From Penelope pileata (lineage: Eukaryota > Chordata > Aves > Galliformes > Cracidae): 64,000 bases of DNA. The stretch spans positions 256,646-320,645 of the forward strand of contig WBMW01003926.1 of assembly GCA_013396635.1 (NCBI GenBank). Reading direction: 5' to 3'. This document shows positions 19,474 through 31,400 of this stretch, one piece after another. Under the pieces are notes generated by a model. It made no database searches and was not told the origin of the DNA. It saw only the letters and a list, made by a program, of their open reading frames with translations. Each line of letters starts with the position of its first letter. Positions within the stretch are counted from its first letter, which is position 1. A program made the translations under genes and the position numbers.

Positions 19474-22400
19474 CTGAAGCAAAAGTTACATAGTGTGTAT
19501 TTGTTTGAAGTGAGGCTAGAGCATGCTTTTCATTTTTTCAAAAAGGAATATAAGCTATAAAACTATTCATACTATAATCCTATATTTTGCAAACTAAGAG
19601 TCATGGATCTGTCTGTTCTGTGACTGGACTGCAACCAGAGACACTCATTAAAAGTATTTATTTCAGTCATCCAGGAAAAAAAAATTGACATTATATCCTA
19701 TGTGATAGAAATAGAAGAGGCAAATCAGTTTGATCCAGGAATTTATATGCTTCAGCAGTTCTCCATCCTGCATTTCCAGCTTCCCTGTGTGTTACCAGCT
19801 CAGTATTATAGCTGTCACGGGGAATGGGGATCATTAGCGAACAGAACTGCTGAATGACTCTCATCGTGAGGCAGGATTTCAAGACTTGGGCTGGAGTCTG
19901 GAAAGACTGAAATGGCAGGGGGGTATCTACTTGCAACTTCAGTTGCAGCAATGCCTGTAGCATTGTGTAATGTCTGGACCTGAGGAAGAGATCACATCTC
20001 AGCAGCAGTTACAAATGGAACATTTGGGCATTTTTACCACCTTTATAATTAAGATTGGTCCAACATGGGAGCTTTACCTCCCTATTAAGTGCATGAGCCC
20101 AATGCCTGGGAACCAAGCAAAGAAAACAAGTTCCTTCCACAGACACAGAACATTAAATACTACTATGAAAACATTACCCCTGGCACGTGCTTCCGTGTCA
20201 GCTTGGCTTGTTTCCGAGCTGCTTTCTCATGTTCTTTCCCCACATCTCCTGCTTCCCTAACACTGTCAAAATAGGAATGCTGCAGCAGCTGCTCACATGT
20301 CTGCCTCTCTGCAGGGTCCATATGAAGGCAACCCTTAGAAGAGATGAAGGATCACACAGAACACTGGATTAAAAACAGGTCTGCACAATTCCATCTCTCT
20401 GCAACAGCCAATGAGTACTCACAGAGATAGACACATTAATTTTATTTTTAAATGAATTCTAACAGTCTGGCTTTTTAGAGTCAGCACAAAGCTTGTAGGG
20501 CAGCTCACACTGAACAACTGCCACTTCTGATACAAGGCTAGAGAATATATAATAGAAACTAGAAGAACAATTATCATATAGCAAGCCATCAAGTCTCAAA
20601 AAACAGTTAAGTCCCTAACTTTAATTTGAAGTAGAACAGCTTTCTAGAACAGAGGAATCCACTGTGTCACTAGCTGTGTTGTTCCAGTGATTGGTGTAGC
20701 TAGTACTACCTAAAGCTGCAGCTTAGTTTTAATGCATTCATCCTCACAGTTTCAGTTTTGTGCATCTTAAGAATGGAATCATTTCTTTTCCACGTTCATG
20801 CTAAAGATGAGTGGATTAATGAGAAGTGGATTAAAAGTTTTCTCCAGTTCCCCTCCAGCTCTGATTTTCTATGAATTTCTGATTACTCAGTAGCCAAACC
20901 TCAAACCATTTACCACCTAAAGAAGCAAAACAGATTGCCTTTGCTAAGTCTCAGTGCGGAGCTCTTCCTCTGGCTGTAGCTCCCTCCACTCCTGTGCAGA
21001 CTGCTCTAGGGAGAGGTCCCTGCCAGCCTCAGCCATGCTGTTATAGTTTGCTTACCTTCATGAGAGCTAAAGCTGGGTAAGAAATACTGGGGAATTTCAT
21101 TTCCAGTGGCTCCTGGAGGGAAAAAAAAAAGCGAGCACTCATATTAGCAAGCTTTTCTTTCACCAGGGTACAGAGAACCAGCTTTCCATAGCCACAGGAC
21201 CTGTAAATCACAAAATGCATCTGTCATTTCACTAGCAGGGAGCTGCCTGGCATTACTGAGAACAGGGAGGCTGGCTGCTGTGCCACCAGAAATGGGGGAG
21301 AAGGAGCAGAGATTCATGATTTGTTTGATCACTTCTACACAAGGTATCAGTTAAAAAAAAGTTATGAGAAGGGTTCAGCCACTTCGAAATAACATTGTAG
21401 CATACCTGGGCAAAGCAGAGGGCAGAGGTTTTGGATAGGGACAGAAATCTGCACGGCAAAGGACCAGTCAAGCTGAAAAGCGAAGCTTTTCCAGCTCTAG
21501 TTCCAAAGCAGATAACATGTACTCTAGGGAAAAAGAAGCAGGGACTTTTCTCTGTCCAGTCATTACATCTCCTTAACACTGCAGACAGATTGCTGGTTAG
21601 TGCTGGGCTCAAGAGGAACACATCTGAAGGGAGCTCTTACCATGCTCTCTGGGTCTGGAATTCTGACCCCGCTGAAGAACTCATTGGTGCTGAACACTTG
21701 CTGGTGTCTGGGAATAAGATCCCCTTTGACCAAGAATAAAAAAAAGAAAAAAAAAAATCAGAATAAGTTGCTGTTCTTAATGTCTGCATTGAATAAGTTT
21801 GTCTTCTAGCAAGGCTGACAGCATCCAAAAGAACATGTAAAGAGATGGAGTACCAAATGAGCCAACAAAATACAGTTTTGTGAAAACATCCATCCATGAC
21901 ATCAGTGATTCCACAGCCATGTGACTGTGCTGAATGACAGGCAGGGCCACACATCTCCAAGCTGCCTGCAGTCACAACTGCCTGGAGCCTCATGGTGTAA
22001 ACAGCTGAAAGAAATTCAGCTGGCAGGAGCAGTTTTTGGAGCAGCAGTACCCAGCTGCTGTGCCTCTTCCACTGCCAACCTCTGAAGTTCAGTGCTGTGC
22101 AGCAGAGTAGTTATCACGAATTGTGGCCACTACAGCTGGGGGCCATGAAAAATACATATTGCTGTATAGCTCCCAACACCAAATGCCTACATCATTTCAC
22201 TTCATTATTTAGGAAATGGCAAATTTGGATTTCCACTGGCAAAACAATAGAACAACCGGGAATGTGCTGCAGGGAGGTGAGAGAAGCACTCAGTTTCATA
22301 ACCACTTTGCTCTGTGCCAGCAGCTGGCATCTCCACCGTGTGCTGCCTGAACTTGAGAGCTGCGTGACAGTGTGTGGGAACGTGTCCCAGCATCATAGCT

Positions 22401-25400
22401 AGAGGGTGCTGTGCAAACACCCACCAGGATCTGAAACTCAGCCATGCCACGGGACTGCGCTTCTGCCAGGGATCCTTCCTGAAATGTTGAGCAAGATCAG
22501 ATCAGCAGCTAGCTCCCCTGCTCGCATCAGACACGATGGAGCTGCTCAGGGCTGCGATGAGTAACTGGCAAGAGAGGCTGTTTGTTTTGGACGAGGCTGC
22601 AACAGCAGCGTGGGCACGCATTGCTGGCTGTGCTCTGTTCAGAGGGAGGGCGAGCAGCGCTCTCTGCCAGCCTGCTCTCCATACCAATGCTGTGTTTCAG
22701 CATTTTCAAAGGCAAAGGATTCCCATGAGGCAGTCTCTCCACATAAACAGTCCTGTCTCTTCTGACTACTGGAAGGGGACAGGCTAACCACAATTCTTCC
22801 AGCTTCATTAAAATGTAACTCTTTTTGTACAGTCCTGTGGATGTTGTATAGAAAGGGGCTGAAATGCAGCACCGATGGGAACGTGCTTCATCCCTGGTTT
22901 TGAAGCTTATAGCAGCGTGGAACGAGCAAAATGTTTAAATGAAACGAACAAAAGAACCAGTAAAACAGCCAGACCATTGTAATTACATAGCTTTGGCTAA
23001 GGAGCTTTTCTCTGTAAGTTCTGCCTCAGTCCACCACCTGGATCAAAGAGGAATTTCTGGCTGAAAATATATCATTAAAAATAAATTATAACTCAACTTA
23101 CACTGGCTCTGAAGGATGAAGGAATCGAAGTTTAACTGTTTCTGGCTAAGGAGCTTCTCTGTTTATAGCCCCTGCTCACCTTTATAGTGTTATAAATCAC
23201 TCAGTAAAAAATTACAGTTCTCTATTCATTCCAACAAATTTCAGTTAAATGTGGGGGTTGGTTCCTTCCCTCCCAAGAAATCAGCTGTTACACACCAACA
23301 TCAAACCAATGAGACTGGGTTAATTCAAGTGTTGCATGGATAATGGCTCTTTTGTTTAACCTCTGTTCCAAAATCCAGAGTGGTTCCTGCAATGTTTAGG
23401 AGACCAACACAGACTACAGGGAGAAAACTACCATCCTGCTGGCTAATTCTGCTTCCCACCACAGAGGAAACTCCTCCTTGGTAAGCTGTAGCCCTGCCAA
23501 AGGCCTCAGGAAGAGCAGGGGTCTGACACTTACCCAGGGTTCTCCGGATGAGGTACAGTTGGTCTACATCAGACTTGCCAGGCCAGAGGGGGACCCCAGA
23601 GAGCAGCTCTGCAAAGACACAGCCTATGGCCCACACGTCCACGGGAGGGCCGTACTGGGTGTCTCCCACAAGTAACTCCGGAGAGCGGTACCACCTGGTA
23701 GCCACGTAGTCTGTGTAATAATCACTCGGCCCAGCTAGGTTGGGGTCAGGAAGGAGAGAAACAAAGAGGGATGTGGGATCAGAAGGATGCAGATGAGCTG
23801 CTGTCAGTTGTTACATATGTTGGGGCAGCAACAAGAGCACCTTTTGGACCCATAAGAGCTACAGGAACAGGATGAGTCACTGGCCACTAGCAGAACCCAA
23901 ATTTTGGAAACACGAGTTGGGAAAAATCAAGACCATATTTTTCTCAAAATGAAAATATGCAGAGCTCTGCAGCACGACCCTGTGCCAGCCAGTGGTCAGT
24001 TCTCAAAGCCCATGTGATTTGTCTGAACAAGAGCTAAAAAAAATAAAAATTAGGGGGTTTATTACGATGGAAAATGTGAAGCCATTGTTTGCAGAGACAG
24101 ATTGTTTGCCTTCTGCCAAAGGGAGCCCTCCTGCCAGGGAACTCCAGCTGCGTCTCTAGCATTGCACAAGCAACTGCAGAGCAGCTCAGAGATGTGCAAG
24201 CCAACTTCCCTCTACCACCTCCAGCACCACAGCACTGCAGCCGCACCAGCAGGGAGCTCAGATGCAGATTATTTAGAGGCATTTGACTCTCTGAGCTAGC
24301 TCCATTTTTCATCTGCTTTGGAGATCTCAGTCCAAGCATCTGCAAAGCCTTTAGCAGAACTTCTCTGTGAAAACACACCAACCCTTATACATTATACAGG
24401 ATGATTTACACGTGCATCAAAACCAACTGAGTCTTCACTGGGGTTTGAAAACTTGGACCTACACTTCATTTGAGCTTTCACATGTAACAACCCATGTAAG
24501 CAGCTAGTCAGCACTCACTCAGGATGCGAGCGAATCCAAAGTCACAAAGTTTGATGACTGAGTGTTTTGTTATCAGGATGTTTTCTGGCTTTACATCTCG
24601 GTGGATACACTGGAAACAAACAAACACACAAACAAACAAACAAAAACCAACGGTTAGAAGCAAGTATTTAACCTGGCCCTTTGATGAAAACCTCTTAATT
24701 TAGCCACATACCCCTTGCAAATTGTGCCATGTAGGTTAACCAGGCAATCATTCCTGCTGAGAGAGAAGATGAGAGGATTTCTTAACAGCAGCAAAGGATC
24801 TTGCTGGCAAAGCAAGGCTATGATTTGGCTGTGGGACTTCATCTTTGGTCGTAGATGCCAGAGTATGCCTGGTATGCAGGCTGCTCAGCACTGGTGAGAC
24901 ACAGCTGGAGTGCTGCATCCAGCTCTGCAGTCCCCAGGGGAAGGAAGACAGGAGCATGCTGGAATGAATCCCATGAAGGGCCACTAAAATGTTTAAGGGA
25001 TTGGAGAATCTGGCATCCAAGGAGAGGCTGAGGGAGCTGGGACCAGCATTCAGCCTGAAGAAAGCTCAAGGGGGAATCTTATCAATGTATATAAACATTG
25101 GTGGGAAAGAGTAAAGAAGACAGAGCCAGGCTCTCCTCAGTGGTGTCCATGGAAAGAAGAAGAGGCAATCATGGAATCATTAAGGTTGGAAAAGACCTCT
25201 TAGATCATGTAGTCCAACCACTAACCCATCACCACCACGCCAATTAAACCATGTCCCTAAGTGCCACATCTACATGTTTTCTGGACAAACTGAACACAAA
25301 GAAAATTTCATTTTAAAGTTAAGAATTTAAAATTATTATTATTTTTTTAACTGTGAGCATGACCAAACACCAGAACAGGTTACCCAGAGAGGCTGTGGAG

Positions 25401-28400
25401 TCTCTGTACTTGGAGATCTTCAAAGCTTAACTGGACAAGGTCCTGAGCAGCCACTCTAGCTGACCCTGCTTGAGTAGGGGCTGTTCCTTTCAGCCTGAGC
25501 AGTTCTGTTAGTCTGAAAGTCACCTTGCTTGCTAAATGTTCACAACAATGGAATTTCACCTTGGCAGAGTTTCTGCTGATCAAACTAGCGTGGCCAGTAG
25601 GTCAAGGAAGGCGATTCTCTCCCTCTGCTCTGCTCTTGTGAGACCTCCCCCACGCAGTGCTGCGTTCAGCTCTAGGGGCCCCCAGGGCAAGAAAGACATG
25701 GAGCTGCTGGAACAGGTGTGAGGATGCTCAGATGCTGGAGCACCTCTGCTATGGAGACAGCTGAGAGCTGGGGGTGTTCAGCCTGGAGAAGGGAAGGCTC
25801 CGGGGAGATCTTATAGTGGCCTTCACTGCCTAAAGAGGGATACAGGAAAGCTGGGGAGGGACTATTTGCCAGGGAGTGTAGTGACAGGACAAAGAGTAAT
25901 GGCTTTAAACTAACAGAGGGTAAATTTAGATTAAACATCAGGAAGAAATTATTTCCCATGAGGGTAGTGAGGCCCTGGCATGGGCTGCCCAGAGAGCTGT
26001 GGGTGCCCCATCCCTGGCAGCCTGAGCTGGTGGGGGGTGTCCCTGCCCACAGGGGGTGGAACTAGGTGGGCTTTAAGATCCCTTCCAACCTAAACCATTC
26101 TGTGATTCTAAGCAACTAGCAGAGAACTTAATTTCTTCTGCCTTTGTATGGAATGTGTGCTCTATTGAAATCACCAGGCTCTAGCTTATTTTGTCTCTTC
26201 CCTACCATCGCCTCAGTGCAAACACCTTGGACTTTTTCTGGCCAAGCTGGTGGTAATTTACTGTTCCTTCTCCTGAGGACTGAAGTGCTGCTTGTTAAAC
26301 CAGTGTCACAGAGTTCCAGAAAAGGGCAACTGCATAAAACCTCATTACTTGTGATGTACAGCAGGTCAGACTGTGGTATCTAATTGTTCCCTCGGCTTTA
26401 AAACCTCATTAAATCTTTCAGACTGAGAGAGAACATAAAAAAGAAGCAAAACAACAGATCCTGGAAGCAGGACAGACCTATGACCAAGTTCCTGTGTCTC
26501 AGACGGACATAATTCTCTCAGCAAAGACAAAACACCCATTTCAGAGCAATCTCCTGCCAGCCTCCTACATCTCCAACATTGGCAGATCAACAAAACCAAA
26601 GACAATTACAGCTAAGCTTGCTTAACAAATTTCTCCAGAAGGCTCCTTTCCTTCTCTTCTTCTTTAAGTGTCCCCACAGCTTTCAGCTACATTCTTGCAT
26701 GTCACCTAACATCTTCCCAAGAAAGCTCTGTAATCAGGAGAATGGCAGCAGAATCCCTATCTCATCCAAAGCCACGTTGCAGCTCTTGTTAGGGCTGGTT
26801 AGGGGACTTACATTGTGTTTATGGCAAAAGTTCACAGCTTGGAGAGTCTGCCAGGTTATGCTCTTGACTAGATGCTCCGGCACCCTGTTAGAAAAAAGCA
26901 CATTTTTACTTTGGTCATAAAAATAATTTCACTGTCACAGGAGAAAGGAAGAGGAGGCCTTTGATTACTAGATCATATAGGAGTCTCTGAGCAAAGCAGT
27001 CAGGAGCCAAGTCAGAGAACACAAACACTAGCTGCATTTTCTTGCTAGAAATAAGATTCAAGAAACACATAATAATCCTCAGTAGCTGCTCTTCCACTGC
27101 AGGGAACCTGGTACACTGGGATGCTGATGGTAAAGGCTGTTTGTACCTCTCCCCATGTCCCAGAGATGCAGCTGAGCTCTGCCTGCACCTCTGGAAGGCA
27201 AAGCTCTTCTGTGAGATTACTCTCCAGGCACTGCAGGAACATCAAAGAGAACGTCAATGCCACTTCCAAGTCCAGTCAATGCAACAAGATATGAGGATTT
27301 ATGGCAGCTAAGAGCGTGCCAGAGCGTCTGGTACCACTCAGTCACAGCCAGCATAAGCCTGTAAATTTGTAACCACGTGTCAGTGCATGCAAGTCCATGT
27401 CAAATCCAATCTTGTGGCTCTGCTTAGCATCCACGCTTTCTCACAATCCTCCTGAAATGCCAGGAGGCATTGCTGCCTCTGCAGCTGCTCAGAGAATTGG
27501 AGGTGGTGAAGTACCCACAGTGTAGATACATGCTCTGACTTGGAACATTGTCATGTCACCTCCAGAGTGGAGGGGTGACCAAATGGGAAGGAAGGATGTT
27601 CTTACAAGAGTATGAAGTTCTGCCTTGGTTTGCATCTCCTCTCCTTCCCCCCAGTGAGATTCAGCTTCCTCTCCTCTCCTTTGGCTATCTATAATGGTCT
27701 TCAGCAACCCTCAGGAAAGCAGCAGTCTTGGCAGTTTCAAGCTCAAATCCAATTTTATTTCATGTGTTTAAAGCTGCAAAACTTTTGATTCACCATAAAT
27801 AAAAAGATAAACCAAAACAAAATGCAAGAGACTGGCTTTAAGACACCCTCTGCTGTCAATACTGAAGGTCCTGTGCTGATGCTGCTGCTGAAAAGGTAGA
27901 GTTTCCTTGCAGAAACATCCCAGAATTATGAGTGCCGCACTGACAGCCAGACAAAGGGTTGAAGTTGGTCAAACGACCTGAAAACATCACACAAATAGGC
28001 ATGTGCCCACCCACCTTAATCCTGACCACAAAAGGTTTGCAGTAGCAAAGACAAAAAGCATAGAATGCAACCAGGCACTACGTGTTCACACTGCAGTTGT
28101 TGTGATGAATGAAAAGTGAATGTGAAGCATTTTGTCCAAAGATGGCTCTCCATTCTCTCTTCAGATTCCAGGTGATCAGCCTCAAACCGGGGTGGAAGCT
28201 GCTTACCAGCTCACAAGGTGATCTACTGGCAGCACGCTCCATTCTCCCAGAGCTCCGTATCAGAGAGGGAGAATCCTAGAATGGTTCAGGTTGGAAGGGA
28301 CTTCAGAGATCATCTTGTTCCAACCCCCTGCCATGGGCAAGGACACCTCCCACCAGACCAGGTTGCCCAAAGCCCCATCCAGCCTGGCCTTGAACACTGC

Positions 28401-31400
28401 CAGGGAGGGGGCAGCCACAACTTCTCTGGGCAACCTGCTCCAGTGTCTCACCACCCTCACAGGGAAGAATTTCCTCCTTCTATCTAGTCTAAATCTACCC
28501 TCTGTCAGTTTATAGCCATTACTCCTTGTCCTGTCATTACCTGTCCTTGTAAAAAGCCCCTCCCCAGCTTTCCTGTTGGCCCCTTCAGGTCCTGGAAGGC
28601 TGCTATCAGGTCCCCCCGCAGCCTTCTCTTCTCCAGGCTGAACAGCCCCAACTCTCTCAGCCTGTCCTCGTAGGGGAGGTGCTCCAGCCCTCTGAGCATC
28701 CTCGTGGCCTCCTCTGGACCCGCTCCAACAGCTCCACATCCTTCTTGTGTTGGGGGCCCCAGAACTGGACACAAGACTCCAGGTGAGGTCTCACAGAGCA
28801 GAGCAGAGGGGCAGAATCCCCTCCCTCGCCCTGCTGGCCACGCTGCTCTTGATGCAGCCCAGGATGCGGTTGGCCTTCTGGGCTGCAAGCGCACACTGCC
28901 GGCTCATGGTGAGCTTCTCAGCAACACACACCCCCAAATCCTTCTCCTCAGGGCTACTCTCAAGCCATTCTCTGCCCAGCCTGTATGTGTGCTTGGGATT
29001 GCTCCGACTCAGGTGCAGAATAACAGGCTCTTGTTTACCCACCCCCAATAAGTCTCCTGCAGGCAATTCATTTACTTTCATGCCTGTAAAATGATTTATG
29101 AACTTCTGCATAGCATTTCCATGGCACCAAGTCGCTGTGAGTAATTAGGGATGATATATTTGGTGGGAGTGTCGTTTACGTCAAAAGAACAAACCCTGTC
29201 TTGGAAAACGTTCCTTCTGCTCCCAGAGCTCACACTCTGTGCAAGTGCCTGTTTAAAGAGGAGGATAGCTGACCTGCTGGAATTTGGGGAGGCTGTGCAG
29301 AGAGGTGCAGGCACAGCTGCTGGTAACTCCTGCCAGCCAACACATGCTCCTTAGCACAGCAGCACACCAGAGGGCTCCGACACTGCTCTGTTACAGTTTG
29401 TCAGTGCCATCACTACGGTCTGCGTAAGTTTTGGGTGCTCAATCACATTGCCCCAATGCTCACAGCTCTGCACAGCCTCCCACACTGATGTGCAGCACTC
29501 CTGGGGAGCTGCAGGCTGTGTGCCCCTGTGCCTCCTGCACCCAGCAGCCCTAACCTGTCTGCAAGGGGACACAAGATCCTCTCAAGACATTCGGGTCTGC
29601 TGCTGCCAGGCCAGCCAAAGATCACCCACATGCTGAGGCTCAGCGCCGCGGTCACCGTGGTGAGCAGCACTGTGCAGGAGTTCACTGCTGAACAACGTCC
29701 CAAAAAAGTCCTGGGCACTGTGCTGAGAAATCTCTGCTGTTATTCATGAAATTCCTCTGGGGACTCGGCAGAGCAGCAGTGCTCCCATGGACATACCTGG
29801 GCTCCTTTTCCCAAAGCTCCCAGTGAGAGAAAGGCCACTCACCCCTGGGGGTGCTTGTCCAGCTCGTGGAGAACGGTGTGGTCGCAGTATTCGAAGACCA
29901 GGTGCAGCCTCCTCTTCCTCCTGAACACTTCCAGCAGGTTCACCAGGTTGGGGTGTTTCAGTTGCTGTAACACAGTGGATGGACAGGTTAGTTACCGCAA
30001 GGGCATGGGTAAAGGTGGAGGATGCGGTGCTCTTACCCACAAGGATCTCAATTCCTTGAGCTGAAACCTTTCACACAAGCACAGCACAACACAAAGGAGC
30101 AGCCCAGCCACAGCCCAACCGATGGGGCAGTTATTTTAGGAATTGACCATGGGCTTGGCTTCAGCAAGTGTCTCTTAGAAATGATGCTCAGAGATACAGA
30201 ATTCATCACGGTGCCCCACAGCTCTGCCTTTCACTGTACATATCCAGACTTTGCAGCACGATGAAAACCAGCTATCCCTGGGGAGCACCTTGGGAAATCA
30301 CACAGCAGGAGCCTGTAACAGCCAAACACACGTTTAGGAAAGCAAAGAGCTCCTCTGATAAGCATAAAGCACATGGTCTCAGCTTCTCCAGGTTATCATC
30401 AGAATTTGGATGGATTAATCAGGAGGACTTTTATTGCTGCCTAATCCACTTCAGATGCTCATACTAGGGCTTTCCCCCCCGGGGAGCTCAGAGAGGTTCT
30501 CATCACACGTGAAGCCCGAGCACAGCAGGGATTTTTGGATGCACCTTGCAAGAGGAGAGGATGGAAACTCCTTGGACCTTCTGATTTGCTGTTCTTTCAC
30601 CCACATTTTGGGAGAGGGCTGAGAGAGGGCTTCAAACCAAGGGGCACAGCAGTGTTCAGAAAAGGAGACAGAGAGAAGCCAGAGCCCGCTCAGGAATGTT
30701 GGTATTTCTCTCAGAGGAGGCATGGCACCATCCCCTCTGCTTGCAGGGACTGTATCCATGAGGGCTTTGCCTGCCTGAGGCGTTAGAACAAACATTTCTA
30801 AGAAGCTGCAAAGGGCATCACCTAGGAGTTACACTAACCCCATCTTCCAATGTGCCTCTAAGCTGTCAGAAACAGCTGCAAAGGAGAAGGGAGCAGAGAG
30901 CTGCAGAGAACTGCTGGGAGCCTCAGCTGGGGAGCAGCTGTCTGGGGAAGTACCCAGTTAAACCTGAGCCCCCTTCACCATTCTGTGATTCTATGACACA
31001 ACAGCGAGGCAAGCCAGCACGGATTTGTCACCAGTCTGCATGGCAACTCCTGGCAGGAGCTCACTCTGCAGGCCAGGCACCTGCTTCTCTGCAGGGCTGG
31101 GAAAGCCACTGTGCAGCTCCCTGTGCTGCACCACTGCCAGTGCACCACTGGCATTTGCAATTCACCCCTGCAAGCAGCAAGCAGCAGGCATTGGGTTTCT
31201 GTGGGCACCGATGGGGCTCACACAAAGACCTGCTCTGTTTTCACGCGTTTCCAGCACACCCCATGGCCCTGCTCTCCCACCTCCCCTCCCAGCACCTCGG
31301 AATCTACAGTGCACCTCCTGTGCAGAATGACAATTTGTCAGGCCCTACATTTTCTTTGGATGAAGCACAATCTCACTGTGTCTTTGACAGCTTGTTGCCT

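Noticed and set aside
22527..22872. Overlapping open frames on both strands between CDKL1 exons 5 and 6
   Set aside because: They overlap each other on both strands, lack splice-site support and show no recognisable motif.
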